64,000 nt of DNA from Liquidambar formosana (GCA_039720395.1 CM077827.1:23960375-24024374); one strand, 5' to 3'. Numbered from the stretch's first letter, positions 12,188 through 24,225 are shown. The notes: a model not told the origin generated them from the letters alone. Numbers and translations are program-made.

Positions 12188-13348
12188 TTGTACGAACTGT
12201 AAAATTGGAGATTGGAGATTGGAGATTGTGAAGTCTCTCCCTAAGGATTGGGGCGGTGGGTGAGGGGGTAATCAGGTAGGGTCGAGTGCAGTGGTTGTAT
12301 AAGGGGAAAGGGAAAAGGGAGAAGGTGAGGGACAAGACAAGACAAGACTTTGATGTGGAAGAAAATGTGGAGTGGACATGACCTCGGCGGCCTTAATGCG
12401 TGATTGGTGTGGTCTGGGGCAATACAGACATATAGTGAAAAATATGAAATCAGGAGTGGATATTTTGTTTGGTTTTATTTTGTTCTTTTGGAAAATATAC
12501 ATCAAGAGAATTATTTTCATCCAATGGCCCATCTTTTTTTGTTTGTGGTGTTGTATGCTTTTCTTATTTTTGGGTAGAATGAGGGTCGATAAACTCTCCA
12601 TTCAAAAAATGAAAACAAAATGGAAAATTCGTCCATGGAGTAGGATTCAAGGTTGAGTTAGTATTTAAAATTAAAAATTAAAATTGGTTGAATTAGAATC
12701 TAAAAAGTAAAAATAAAAACACTGGATAAGATTAAAGCATATATTACCTTTGACTTAACACACCTAAGGAATCAAAATAAAGCCAAAAGTCCATATTATT
12801 TTCTTTCCTTTTTTTTTTTTTTCCATATAGAAAAGCATAAAATAGAATCAATTTCAAATCTTTAATATTGACACATCAAAAAATTTCCTACAAAAACCCA
12901 AATGGGTACAAACATTGAACCAAAAAGAAAAAAAAAATTGGGTACCAACAAAGTCAAAACATAAGTAAATAGAGGCTAAAATTAGTATTTTTATGATCAT
13001 GTATATTAAAAAGGGAAAATTAGGAAAATGTGTTCAATAACAAAACTATTTAGGAAAAAATGGATAAAATATTGGGAGATTTGGGCATACGTTCTCATTT
13101 AAACACTTATGCGGGCACAAGTACAATGAAAAAAAACGTATGCGGCCTGAAGTACACTAAAAGATGTTATGATTGAAATGCCCATCATGTGTTTTTGTAA
13201 AACAGTTTAATTGTGAAAATCTCTTTGATGAAAGAGAAAATCTTCTCCATATTTTCCTCCTATAATCACTCCTCCATCATGGTGAATTATTATTGTAACA
13301 ATTTCATTTACAATCGTCAAAGAGTGGGATTAGGGATAAAATTTAGGG
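12188..13348. other. 3' flank and AT-rich intergenic DNA
   Basis: Begins with the probable 3' UTR (ATTGGAG repeated three times near 12206-12226). After that, no gene or element could be delimited. A 190-codon minus frame at 11763-12335 is the antisense shadow of the cysteine-cluster gene. Confidence 0.5.
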
Positions 13349-14687
13349 GACTTTGGCCGCAAGTTCATAAAATTGAACTTGTGCAGCTATAAATCTATTG
13401 TAAAATCTTATATAGCTAAAGGTCCATCTTATATTTTTTTTAGGACCAAAACACCCTTGTATCATGAATCTTTCTCTACTGTTTTGCTACTTTTGCACGA
13501 CGTTGCCTCTAACTCCATACCTCTCCCTTTCAAATCCTCTCTCACTCTTCATCGTTGCTCACCAACACCTTCCATTGTGGCCCACATCTCATCAGCAACA
13601 AAGGAATACACTATGTTCCTTCCTCCCTTTATTTCTCATTCTCCTTATTCTTCTAGAAGTTTTGGGAATTTTGCACGTTAGGTGGTTCAACTTTCTTCCC
13701 TTTACAATCTTCATCATTGATACTATACAATTATTCGAAGTTTTGTTGCAATTTAGAGATTTGGTTGTCGAGTTTGGTCTCCGCCCCTTCAATTGTGCTT
13801 TGTGACCATCTGTTGTTCCAATTTTGTTAGACCCTATCTGTGTCCTCCAACCCCACTTCTCTCTTCTTTTATACTCTGTATCTCTCTCATACTTCTCTCT
13901 TATACTTCTCTCTTTGCCAGCAAGAAACTAACAGTTTAATTTGAAGCAAACAAATAAAAAATAACAATGTAAAGGAGTGCGTTATTTTGGAATGCGTGAG
14001 AGAAATAGAGAAGTGGGGAGGGTAGGTTGGGATTTGTGGGGTAATATTAGCATTTTTTAAATACGTATAAGAAAAAAAGTATTTGTTTGTAATGCCATTC
14101 ACATCCTTAGCTTTCCTAGGAATAATGCAAGGGCAATTGGGTATAGAAGTAGAATTTTTCCTACATTTATAATTGAAATTATTTCAAAACAGTTACATGT
14201 AATTGTTTCACAAAATCCACTTCAAAATTTAAGATTTAGTCATAATCACTTAAATTTAACGTTTTAATTAGTTAAATTTAATCACAAACACTTATATGTA
14301 CTTGTTTTAATACAATATTGAATTCAGATTACACAAATATTCAAAATATTATTGTTTTTTCTAAATAGTTACATGTAACTATTTAGAACACATGTAGTCA
14401 ATGTAACTGTTTTATATTTTTACGTAATTTTATATTCATCATGGGTTTTGTTTCGAAGGGCTTGACAAATAGATTTCAAAAATATAAATTTTATTAAAAA
14501 TCGATGCATAGATTAAAAGTTATGCTATTTTAAAGTTTGAAGAAAAAAAAAAAAACCAACAACAACAACAACAGGGTACAACTGACTTTATGTATTTAAG
14601 ACTCATACAAAAATACTACCATTTTACTTAAAAATGGACTTACAGCTACGTAAATTTTTTCCATAGACTTGTGCCGCCATAAATCCT
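13349..14687. mobile_element. Probable TIR transposon remnant, about 1.34 kb (Mutator-like?)
   Basis: The left end reads GACTTTGGCCGCAAG, continuing to TTGTGCAGCTATAAATC. The right end, reverse complemented, reads GATTTATGGCGGCACAAGTC and later ACGTAGCTGTAAGTC. The ends match imperfectly over about 45 bases. The interior is AT-rich and carries no recognised transposase. No clear target duplication was found, so the superfamily is uncertain. Confidence 0.5.
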
Positions 14688-14716
14688 AAATAGTGGATTT
14701 TTCACTAATTTCCCCT

Positions 14717-15416
14717 ATAATATACTTGAACGGACAAACCTTTTGGTACGAGGCAACCTTCTTTCTTTTCTCCCTTGTTTTTCTATCAATGGAAAACTAT
14801 ATTTGTTTTTTTCTATTTCATGAATTGCAGCTGAGAGATTCATGACAAAACTTACTAAATCTCTATTGCTCCGTAATTTTTTTTTTCTTCCCTAGGACTT
14901 ACAATGTCCAATTGGTTCTCTCTTATAGTACTAAGGAATAATTAGTTTCTCCCATTGTTATGGTAGTTGGTGAACTAACCCATAGCATAATTTTGCTAGT
15001 CAAGTAATAAATATTTCTATCTTCATTTGACATGAAATTTTTGTGGATATTTTTTATTTTTTGTTGCAAAGTTGCTTGCTTCATATGAACACAATTCCCG
15101 AATTTTTGTTGAACGACTAGCTTCCCTTTTCTTGTTTTCAAGGTTTCAACTCTATGAAAGAATGTGCAGAATGTTATGGTAGGGATATTAATTGGAAATG
15201 GAAGCTATTGTAAAAGAAAATAATAGAATTGAATGAGACATGTTGACTCGATAGGCTTCATGAGGATTTACTTGGTTGCAAAAGGTTTGTAGAGAAAGGA
15301 GTCTCAAATAATCAGACCTACATGTTACCAACAATCATTTTTAAATCATTTGGTGAGAATTGATAAGATATAAGGGAAAAAAGGTAGGGGAATCTATCTT
15401 AGATATGCATATACAT
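14717..15416 (+). repeat. Left copy of a 0.7 kb inverted repeat (partner 46233-46957)
   Basis: Begins ATAATATACTTGAACGG and ends AGATATGCATATACAT. The reverse complement of 46233-46957 matches along the whole length with scattered substitutions and small indels. The repeat is non-coding and unclassified. The match starts TGAACGGAC and ends TATACA, so a solo-LTR origin is possible, but no 5-bp duplication was seen. Confidence 0.85.
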
Positions 15417-15443
15417 CTATCTATATATATATATATATATATA

Positions 15444-15472
15444 CTAGTTGGTGTACACGTGCGTTGCACGTG
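15444..15472 (-). terminator. Helitron H1 3' terminal hairpin and CTAG end
   Basis: A 7-bp perfect stem with a 3-base loop lies close to the CTAG terminus. In Helitrons this hairpin marks the end of rolling-circle transfer; it is not a transcription terminator. Confidence 0.8.
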
Positions 15473-15692
15473 AATTTTTTTGAGTTAAATTATTTTTTTC
15501 AATAATGATAATAAATTTTTTAATTTAATAATTTTATCGTGCCTTTGCATAAGATGAAAGCACTTTGATCACTCAATCCTTTACTTCTTTTGATATGATT
15601 ACTAATTTTTTTTCATTATCTTTCCCAAATCATAGTGCTTAAAATTATCTTTAAAACTTCGTTATACATAGGTTCTTTGATATGATTTGATT

Positions 15693-15695
<3 letters not shown>

Positions 15696-15753
<58 letters not shown>
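15696..15753 (+). repeat. (TA)n microsatellite
   Basis: About 58 bases of pure TA inside Helitron H1. A T/G homopolymer junction follows at 15856-15875. Confidence 0.95.
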
Positions 15754-15756
<3 letters not shown>

Positions 15757-16804
15757 CTTCGTCGATGCGTGGTGGATCACTGGTTGTGAGTTTTTTTTTC
15801 TTGTTTTGTTTTGTGGGCCTGTACATTTTTTATTTTTAAAATGATTTTGAACCTCTTTTTTTTTTGGGGGGGGGGTTGTGATCTAAGTTATTTTCTTTTC
15901 TTTTTGTTCTTTTTGGTTTTGTTTTGTTTAGTTTGGTATTTTGGGTTTGCAGGTAGATATTGCAAAATTTCATAAACATCACGATTTGATACGGACTTTT
16001 TTTGGTGGTTAATTAGACCTTCCCTCTTTATTTTCTTTTTTTTCTTGTGCATTTGTTAATGATTTTCTTGTTTTTGTTTTTTTTTTTTTTGGGGGGGGGG
16101 GGGGGTTTGTTTTGTTTTTGTTCAAGCCTGCTTCTTTTTTAATTTTCCTTCAATTGAATCATCTTTGTTCTCTTCTTTTTCTTAGTAGTTTGACTTGATT
16201 ATTTTCAAAAATCAGATATTATATATGAATTCTCAACAAAATATGAAAATTATGCAATAGCAGCAATTTAAAAGTTTAATAATGCAATTCAAGTTTTTTC
16301 TGATATGTGAATCTTTAGAAAATAATTAAAGATTATATGTGCTATTCAAAACTTTACTTATGCAATTCAAGTTTTTTTTTTTTTTTTTTTTTTTTGGCCT
16401 CTTAATCTGGGTTTTCATTTGTTTTTATTCAAGCATGCGTCTTTTTATTTTCATTCAACTGATTCGTCTTTGATTATCTTCTTTTTCTTGCTAATTTTGC
16501 AATTCAAATAGAGATTTAAAAGTTCAATTATGCAATGCAGGCAGAGATTTAAATGTTTATGCAAGCAAAAATTTAAATGTTTAAACATAATTTGTATGTA
16601 TATATTAGGGGTGCAACTTGGTTCGGGGAATTCCGAGGACCAGACCGTTCCGAGCAATTCGGTCCCGGACGGGACGGGACAAACAGTGTTCGCGACGGGA
16701 CTCGGGACAAATTTTAAAAACCGAATTTTTTCGGGACAGGACTCAGTTTAGGGGTGTTCAGTACCGGCCCGTACCGAATTCCCGGACCGAGTATCGATTA
16801 AATA

Positions 16805-16857
<53 letters not shown>

Positions 16858-19800
16858 TATATATATTATATAATTATATATTACTAATATTTCGGAATAT
16901 TTTTGCCTTTCAGCCCTTTCCGACACCGTTTCATTGTAACTTAACAAAACAAAAAATCAATAAAACCCATTTGGACATTTTGAATTTTTTACTTTTGCCT
17001 AAAAACAAAAAAAAAACCCTACCTGTTCACTTTATCCCTCATCTCATTCTCATCTCCTTCTCTGTTTGACTGTTTCTCCCTCAGCATCGTCGCCTCTCCA
17101 CTTCTCCAGTCACCAGCCACAAGCTGGCAAGCCCACAAGCACAACTCCGACCATGAGTCCACGTCTCCATTCTCCACCAGCCACTCAAGCAGCCATCGCT
17201 CCACCGTCTCCATTCTCCACAACTCCACGTCTCCACCAGGCACACGAGGGTCCGTTCCATAACTCCACCTCGCACTCGCACACTCATTATTTTACAGAGC
17301 TCGGCCTCACTCAACCATTCCGGCAGGCACACCGCACACCGTCGCAGCGTCACCACCAAGGTACGAAATCCCCTAATTTTTTTTCCCTTATTTGTTTCCC
17401 TTATTTTTTCCCCTAAATTTCCAGTACCTTATGTTCGAATCGGTTGATATTTTTGCAGATCTGACTTCTGAGCTTTGTTTACCGATCATCATCTCTGGCA
17501 ATCTCCATCAGTAGGTTGGAATTCTCTCTCTTTCTTTCTAGTCTCTACTCTCTACCCAATTTGTGATTGGTTTAGGGTTAGGACTTAGGTGTCTAATTAG
17601 TTAATTTGGTTGATTTTTTTTCCCTCTTTTTTTCACTCGATCTACTGTTAACTATTAAGGGTTTGAGGGTTGATTTTTTTTTTTTTTCTACTACCATAGT
17701 TGTATTTTTTCACTCGATCTTGTTTTTTTTTTATTATTATTATTTTCTGCTAAATTTGTAATACGGATTTTTGTTATTTTTTTTAATCTCTTCTTTTTCT
17801 CTTGTTAGATGTCAAGCATGGAAGACAGTGACCCAAATCCTCAAAGTGTTCATGTCACGCCCCGACTCGGAGAGTCGACACGTGGATAAAAGTCAAAGTA
17901 AAAAGGTGTACACGTGGATAAGTTAGAGTATAAAAGTTGCGGAAGACTTAGTCAAATCCACGTGTATTTTTTTTTATTTAATATTTTTAATAATAATGGT
18001 GCCAGCTCATCAATAATACCCAAATAATTAATATGAAATGTTATGCTCACACCTCATGCCCATAATAATATATGGTCTCAAAATAATGCCAACATCCCTG
18101 GCACATAGGTTGGATTCAAACTATTCAAGGTTCATTAAGTAATAATGGTAATAACAATAATAATAATAGAAATGTCCATACATCAAAAAAACATAGTCTC
18201 TATGTAATGCACGTGCATCTATCCTCATCCATGACTATGTTAGTATGCCACCTTCAAGTTCCAACCTTAGATTATGCCACTAGGCATCCGCCATCGGCAA
18301 ACCCTCACTCATCACCTGATCATTTGAAATAATAATAGGATGAGCTGTAAAGCCCAATAGGAAATATGTGTAGATTCTATACAATTAATATATGTGCAGA
18401 TACATGGTATATGAATTAAAATTATTTAATAACTCAAAATCAAATATCAGTCACAAATCAATACTTTATGTGGGTTTTGAGTTAATTTCCCAAAATTCTC
18501 ATAGTATCTCCAATTCCCAAGACTATGGGATCAAACCATGCATCAACTGTCGCTAATCACAGGTTACTGTGAACCCCAAAAAAGTGAGGCCCACGAGGAT
18601 TGAAGAGAAAATAGGTTTGAAAACGAAAAGGGAGTCGCCACCTTATTTTTTAAAGGAAACAAGGAAAACCCTAAAAAAACAGTTTTGTTTTAGGAAAACA
18701 AAAGATTGACTCCATGTTTAAAATGGTAAGGCAAAAAGTCTTTTGGAAACCAGAGAATTCGGGGATTCGGAGGCTAAATTACGATATGGGAAGGTTCTAG
18801 GCAAAGCCTATAGGCACCCATATCGCCCTAAACGGTCTCTTAATTTAATTGGGCTAAATCAAAGTCTTAATCACACACAAATCAACAATTATCATCACAA
18901 GACAGCATGCATATCATTCATTCATTCATCCATATAATCAAGTAAATCAAAGAAAAATAGAAAAAAGAAAGAGGGAGAGGAGAAAACCTAGGATACTTAG
19001 TATCCTAGGGCGGACTTGAACCTCACGAAGAGCGCCTACGTACCATGTATGGAAATACATGGATCAAAGTCCACGTAGTTCGAATAGGAATAGGGTTATA
19101 ACCTAATCAAGGCCTATGGTAAACCCTAAGTTTCCTTTCAAGTAAAACATAGTAAGTTTCCAAAATAAATGATTCTCAAAAGATTTTTGGTAAAACATGG
19201 AATTTTGATAAGAAATGGAAACCTTGATTCAAAAGGTATTTGTTATTGAAAGGAAACTATAAGGATTGCCATGTTCCCCTATTAGGAAACAACCCTAGGG
19301 GGGGGAGAAAGGGAAAGTTTCAAAGGAAGGAAAGAAGGGTGAATTGGGGCACCCTCACACCCTACTTACCTTAAGCGAAAGCAACCTGTCAAAGTAACCA
19401 CCCTATTGCATAGGGTAATTACCTTATTTGTAAGATTTCATCTTACAATAGCCAAAATAACCACCCCACATTGGTGGGGTAGTTGCACCTGTTGTACCTG
19501 TCAAAGCACCTGCAATTTCCATGCAAAACATGCCAAAATACCAACCACCCAGGCTAGATTCCAAATCAAGCCATTATCATGCTTAAACATAAGCAAACAC
19601 ATACTCAAAATATCATATCAAGGACAAATAACAGATCTGGACAGAATTGAAATAAGGCTTAAAATCAACCACAAGTCATGCAACAACATGAATCATAAGC
19701 TAACTAAAACCCTAATTCAACCCTACATGCAATGACATGCAAAAAACCCTAAAATCAACTATATGAATGCTAGAAATATCATAGTTACCTAATATGGAAC

Positions 19801-19935
19801 ACATATGCAGCAACTATGAAGAAAAAACAGAGAAAATCCCTAACTAATCATGCTATATGCAACTAAACCCACACAAGGATGATAGAAACCCTAGAATCAC
19901 AATGATGCATAAAATCACATGAAAGAACCTTCGAA

Positions 19936-20560
19936 CATACTAAACAGCCCATAAACATGATCCTAAACATGCATACTAACTAATAGAAATAGCAAAAAAC
20001 AATAAAAACACAAGCTTTAATATGCAAAAGAGCTATTTCATGCAGAGAACCATTTTTAGCACTAAGGAAACCCTAAAGTCCTAAACATGCAGTAAATCAC
20101 ATAGAATAGCATCCTAGCATACTAAACAGCCCACAAATATGATCCTAAACATGCACACTAACTAATAGAAGTAGCAAAACACAATAAAAACACAAGCTTT
20201 AATATGCAAAAGAGTTATTTCATGCAGAAAACCATTTTCAGCACTAAGGAACCCTAAAGTCCCAAGCATGCAGTAAATCACATGGAATAACATCCTAGCA
20301 TACTAAACAGCCCATGAATATGATCCTAAACACGCACACTAACTAATAGAAGTAGCAAAACACAATAAAAACACAAGCTTTAATATGCAAAAGAGTTATT
20401 TCATGCAGAAAACCATTTTCAGCACTAAGGAAACCCTAAAGTCCCAAGCATGCAGTAAATCACATGGAATAACATCCTAGCATACTAAACAGCCCATGAA
20501 TATGATCCTAAACATGCACACTAACTAATAGAAGTAGCAAAACACAATAAAAACACAAGC
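19936..20560 (-). repeat. 182-bp tandem array inside LTR (second copy 29745-30369)
   Basis: Units begin CATACTAAACAGCCC at 19936, 20118, 20299 and 20481, about 3.4 copies. They share AACACAAGCTTTAATATGCA and CATGCAGTAAATCACAT. Present in both LTRs, so the array existed before this insertion. The last unit diverges after the AAGCTTGAA junction. Confidence 0.95.
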
Positions 20561-20849
20561 TTGAACATGGAATAATGCTATCTTATGCAAAAACCCTAGT
20601 TTGAATGAAAGAGAGAAAGGGGAAGAGGCTTACCTATGGTGGCTGCTGTAGAGAGTCCTCCTCCTCTTATGTGCTGCTGGAAACAACCTCCTTCAAGCCT
20701 TCAAGCAATGCTCCAGCCCTCCTTCAAGCCTTCTCTCACACTCTCTCACTCAAAGTTTAAGTTAAACTACCCTAAGGATGGCTACCATAGCCTCCAAGTC
20801 TCACTCACACTTCAGAAATTGCCTCCCCTATTGCTGAAGTATAAGGGGG

Positions 20850-20857
20850 TATTTATA
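20850..20857 (-). promoter_or_regulatory. Putative LTR TATA box (same in other LTR at 30659-30666)
   Basis: The minus strand reads CCCTATAAATACCCCC, a good plant TATA box in a locally GC-richer context. It would put transcription start near 20820 (30630 in the 5' LTR), giving about 1 kb of U3. Inferred from sequence only. Confidence 0.55.
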
Positions 20858-21044
20858 GGGATTGAGGGAAAACCCTCAATGGTTGGGATTAAAACCCTAG
20901 GGATTGATCCAAGGGCTCTTAGAGGTTCCCTTGGGGCTCAAGTAGGTCAAATAGGGCTGAAATTAGGGTTAAATGGCGGCTGGAGGCGAGCAAATCCGAG
21001 GAAATAGGGAGGGAGCCGCGTCAAAGCTCAAAAAAGGAAAGTGG

Positions 21045-21145
21045 CTCGGGTGACCACCTGGGGCTGGGCGGCTAGCCGCCTGGCCTTGGGCGGCTGACCA
21101 CCTGGGCTGGGCGGTTAGCCGCCAGGCCCCAGATGGTCACCCGAG
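21045..21145. repeat. GC-rich 36-bp-stem hairpin in LTR (second copy 30854-30954)
   Basis: The left arm starts CTCGGGTGACCACCTGGGGC. The right arm, reverse complemented, starts CTCGGGTGACCATCTGGGGC, and both continue into a GGCGGCTAGCCGCC-like end. The arms are about 90% complementary around a short GGCCTTGGGCGGCTGACC centre. It lies upstream of the TATA box, in the U3 of each LTR. Confidence 0.9.
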
Positions 21146-21844
21146 CGCGCCATCAGCAATTGCCTTATTTGAGCCCTTTCAGCTTCCAAATGTGTTTCGG
21201 GGGTCAAACGGAGTCCGATTTTGACGAAACAAAAGCCAAAACGACCGTGCTTCGATGAGGAATGTAATTTAAGACATTTTAGGGCAAAAATCCCTAGCCA
21301 TGGCTGCATGGTTGGGTTTTACAAAGACGGCTAACCGCCATGCACCACCGTCGCTAAGCTTAGGTATGCACACAGGGTCGCACCGAATGCTTTCCAATTC
21401 AAAATTCAACCTTCCAAAACATCTTTGGGAATGAAATTAAGACTAATTAAAGTTAAATGGGTGGGAATTGTGTGAAAATCATGAGCCAATTTGAGCCAAC
21501 CCGAAGTGGGTTTCTTAACCAAATTGAACTGTATTGAGCCATTTTAATCCCGAACCATCAATTCATCAAATTGAACCCATAAATACCTCAAATGCATTCT
21601 CATGAACTCCAATTGACAACTTGGAGATCATTTCAAGGTTAAATAGAAAGTTCGTGACCTAAAAGACGGTTATACACCTCAAGTCACAAAAGTTCTTATT
21701 AACCCTCAAGATCAACTCCAAATTGAACCAAAATTCATATCCAATGTCCTTGTGACTAATGCAAGTAACTAGACTCAAAAACAAAACAATAACCTACATG
21801 AAATGGTGAGCCCTAGTAAGGTGGTGCAAAAATGGGGTGTGACA

Positions 21845-21856
21845 GAAGCCCCTCAT
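21845..21856 (-). other. Probable polypurine tract of the Tat-like element
   Basis: On the element's strand AATGAGGGGCTTC immediately precedes the 3' LTR start TGTCACACC. It is short and imperfect but correctly placed for second-strand priming. Confidence 0.55.
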
Positions 21857-21999
21857 TGGTGCAGCAAGTTCCACTTGCGAACCAATGATAAAAGAACATC
21901 CCATTTTTGCTTGGGATAGTAATTGCATCAAATTCAAATGGAGAACTCCATCATCCTATGGAATTCATCACATATCTTAAGCAATTAGAAGTCAATGTC

Positions 22000-24225
22000 T
22001 AGGTCAAGGTCAATACCTAGGACAAGTAGATGCAACTCTAAGTGAAAGTCAACACCTAAGATGAGTACAAGTCAATACTCGAAGAGAATAAAGATCAGTA
22101 TTGGGAGTGAAAGTCAACACTCAAGATGAGTAACAGTCAATACTCGAAAGGAGTAGGGATAAATATGAGTGGAGGTCAACACTCGGAGTGAATACTAGTC
22201 ATACTCAAAGGGAATAGGAATCAGTATTTGAAGTGAAGGTCAACACTCGGGGTGAGTACTAGTCAATACTCGAGACAAAAATGCTTTAATGATTAGAATG
22301 AGTATGGGTCAATACATAGGGTGAGTATGGGTCAATACTCAAGATGAATATGCGACAATATTCAGGGTAAGGATGGGTCAATACTTAGGATGAGTATATA
22401 TCAGTACTCGGAATGAGTATAGGTCAATACTCAGGAGAGCCAATAAGACATCGTATGGGTAAGAGTCATTACTCAAACAAGAACCCATGATGGATAGAAT
22501 TCAATATCCATACTGAAAATCTAAAAAGAAATCCCATGAATAGAAGTCAATACTCAAAAACACACAAGCAAGGGTCAATGCTTGCTATGAGTAAAGATCA
22601 ATACTCACAAAGAAAAACTTACGAGCAAGGGTCATTGCTTGAAATGAGTAGGATTCAATACTCACATAGAAAGTCATACGAGCAAGGGTCAATGCTCAAG
22701 ATAAAATGTATATAAGCAATGGTCAATGCTTGAAATAAGTAGGATTCAATACTCACAGAGAAAATCACTCGAGCAAGGGTCAATGCTCAAGATAAAATGT
22801 ATATAAGCAAAGGTCAATGCTTGAAATGAGTAGGATTCAATACTCACAGAGAAAATTATTCGAGCAAGGGTCATTGCTCAAGATAAAATGTATATAAGTA
22901 GAGGTCAATGTTTGAAATGAGTAGGATTCAATACTCACAGAGAAAATTATTCGAGCAAGGGTCAATGCTCAAGATAAAATGTATATAAGCAGAGGTCAAT
23001 GTTTGAAATGAGTAGGATTCAATACTCACAGAGAAAATTATTCGAGCAAGGGTCAATGCTCAAGATAAAATGTATACAAGCAAAGGTCAATGCTTGAAAT
23101 GAGTAGGAGTCAATACTCACAGAGAAAATTATTCGAGCAAGGGTCAATGCTCAAGACAAAATGTATATAAGCAAAGGTCAATGCTTAAAATGAGTAGGAT
23201 TCAATACTCACTGAGAAAATCATTCGAGCAAGGGTCAATGCTCAAGATAAAATGTATATAAGTAGAGGTCAATGTTTGAAATGAGTAGGATTCAATACTC
23301 ATAGAGAAAATTATTTGAGCAAGGGTCAATGCTCAAGATAAAATGTATACAAGCAAAGGTCAATGCTTGAAATGAGTAGGAGTCAATACTCACAGAGAAA
23401 ATTATTCGAGCAAAGGTCAATGCTCAAGATAAAATGTATATAAGCAAAGGTCAATGCTTAAAATGAGTAGGATTCAATACTCACAGAGAAAATCATTCGA
23501 GCAAGGGTCATTGCTCAAGATAAAATGTATATAAGCAGAGGTCAATGCTTGAAATGAGTAGGATTCAATACTCATAGAGAAAATTATTCGAGCAAGGGTC
23601 AATGCTCAAGATAAAATGTATACAAGCAAAGGTCAATGCTTGAAATGAGTAGGAGTCAATACTCATGAAGAAAATTATATGAACAAGGGTCAATGCTCAA
23701 GGTAAAATGTATACAAGCAAAGGTCAATGCTTGAAATGAGTAGGATTCAATACTCACAGAGAGAATTATTCGAGCAAGGGTCAATGCTCAAGATAAAATG
23801 TATACAAGCAAATGTCAATGCTTGAAATGAGTAGGAGTCAATACTCACAGAGAAAACTATATGAACAAAGGTCACTATTGGTGATGAGTAGGGGTCAATA
23901 CTCAAAGAATGCCGAGAGATTGCATAGGTAGAAGTCAATACCTAAAACAATAACATATGAATAGAGGAGGCATGATGAAGGGGTTTGGAATCAATACGAA
24001 CAAGGGTCAATGCTCGAGAGGAGAGTATTGGTGAATATTTAGGGATGAGTAGAGATGAATACTCGGAGTGAGTACATGTGAATACTCGGGGATGAGTACT
24101 GGTGAATACTCGGAGTGAGTACATGTGAATACTCGGGGATGAGTACTGGTGAATACTCGGGGTGAGTATATGTGAATACTCGGGGATGAGTACATGTGAA
24201 TACTCAAGAGAGCCCACGAAAACAC
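22000..24225 (-). repeat. Array of short inverted-arm units, partly organised as 91-bp tandem repeat
   Basis: The core (about 22560-23860) is a 91-bp tandem repeat of roughly fourteen units. Each contains three sub-units: GAGTA..TACTC, GAGCA..TGCTC and AAGCA..TGCTT. Every sub-unit has a pair of complementary arms around a GGTCAA, TTCAA or AGTCAA centre. The flanks show other arm pairs with the same layout: CTAGGT/ACCTAG (21999-22020), GAGTG/CACTC (22105-22122), TGGATA/TATCCA (22491-22510) and TAGGTA/TACCTA (23925-23944). It sits between gag and the 3' LTR, where Tat/Ogre elements are known to carry tandem repeats. On the element's strand the centre reads TTGACC/TTGACT, which is the W-box core bound by WRKY factors. 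Non-coding. Confidence 0.9.

Larger units (their letters stand above)
18568..21844 (-). repeat. 3' LTR of the Tat-like element
   Basis: Plus strand reads TGTGAACCCC..GGGGTGTGACA, so on the element's strand it begins TGTCACACCCC and ends GGTTCACA. It contains a TATA box, a 182-bp tandem array and a GC-rich hairpin, each also present 9809 bases downstream in the other LTR. Open frames of 64, 109, 123 and 64 codons occur in both LTRs with identical translations but have no recognised similarity. Confidence 0.95.

Noticed and set aside
11763..12335. 190-codon minus frame opposite the cysteine-cluster gene
   Set aside because: Antisense of a GC-rich coding exon; Ser/Pro-rich shadow translation.
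18660..20600. Telomere-like AAACCCTAA motifs
   Set aside because: Single scattered copies in AT-rich LTR sequence, not tandem arrays.
20636..21007. 123-codon frame within the LTR (again at 30445-30816)
   Set aside because: Antisense to the element's own transcript across the TATA region; identical only because the LTRs are identical. The 64- and 109-codon LTR frames are rejected for the same reason.
22500..23900. Regular repeats that superficially resemble a CRISPR array
   Set aside because: The repeats are contiguous 91-bp tandem units without unique spacers, inside a plant LTR retrotransposon; no cas-like gene is present.
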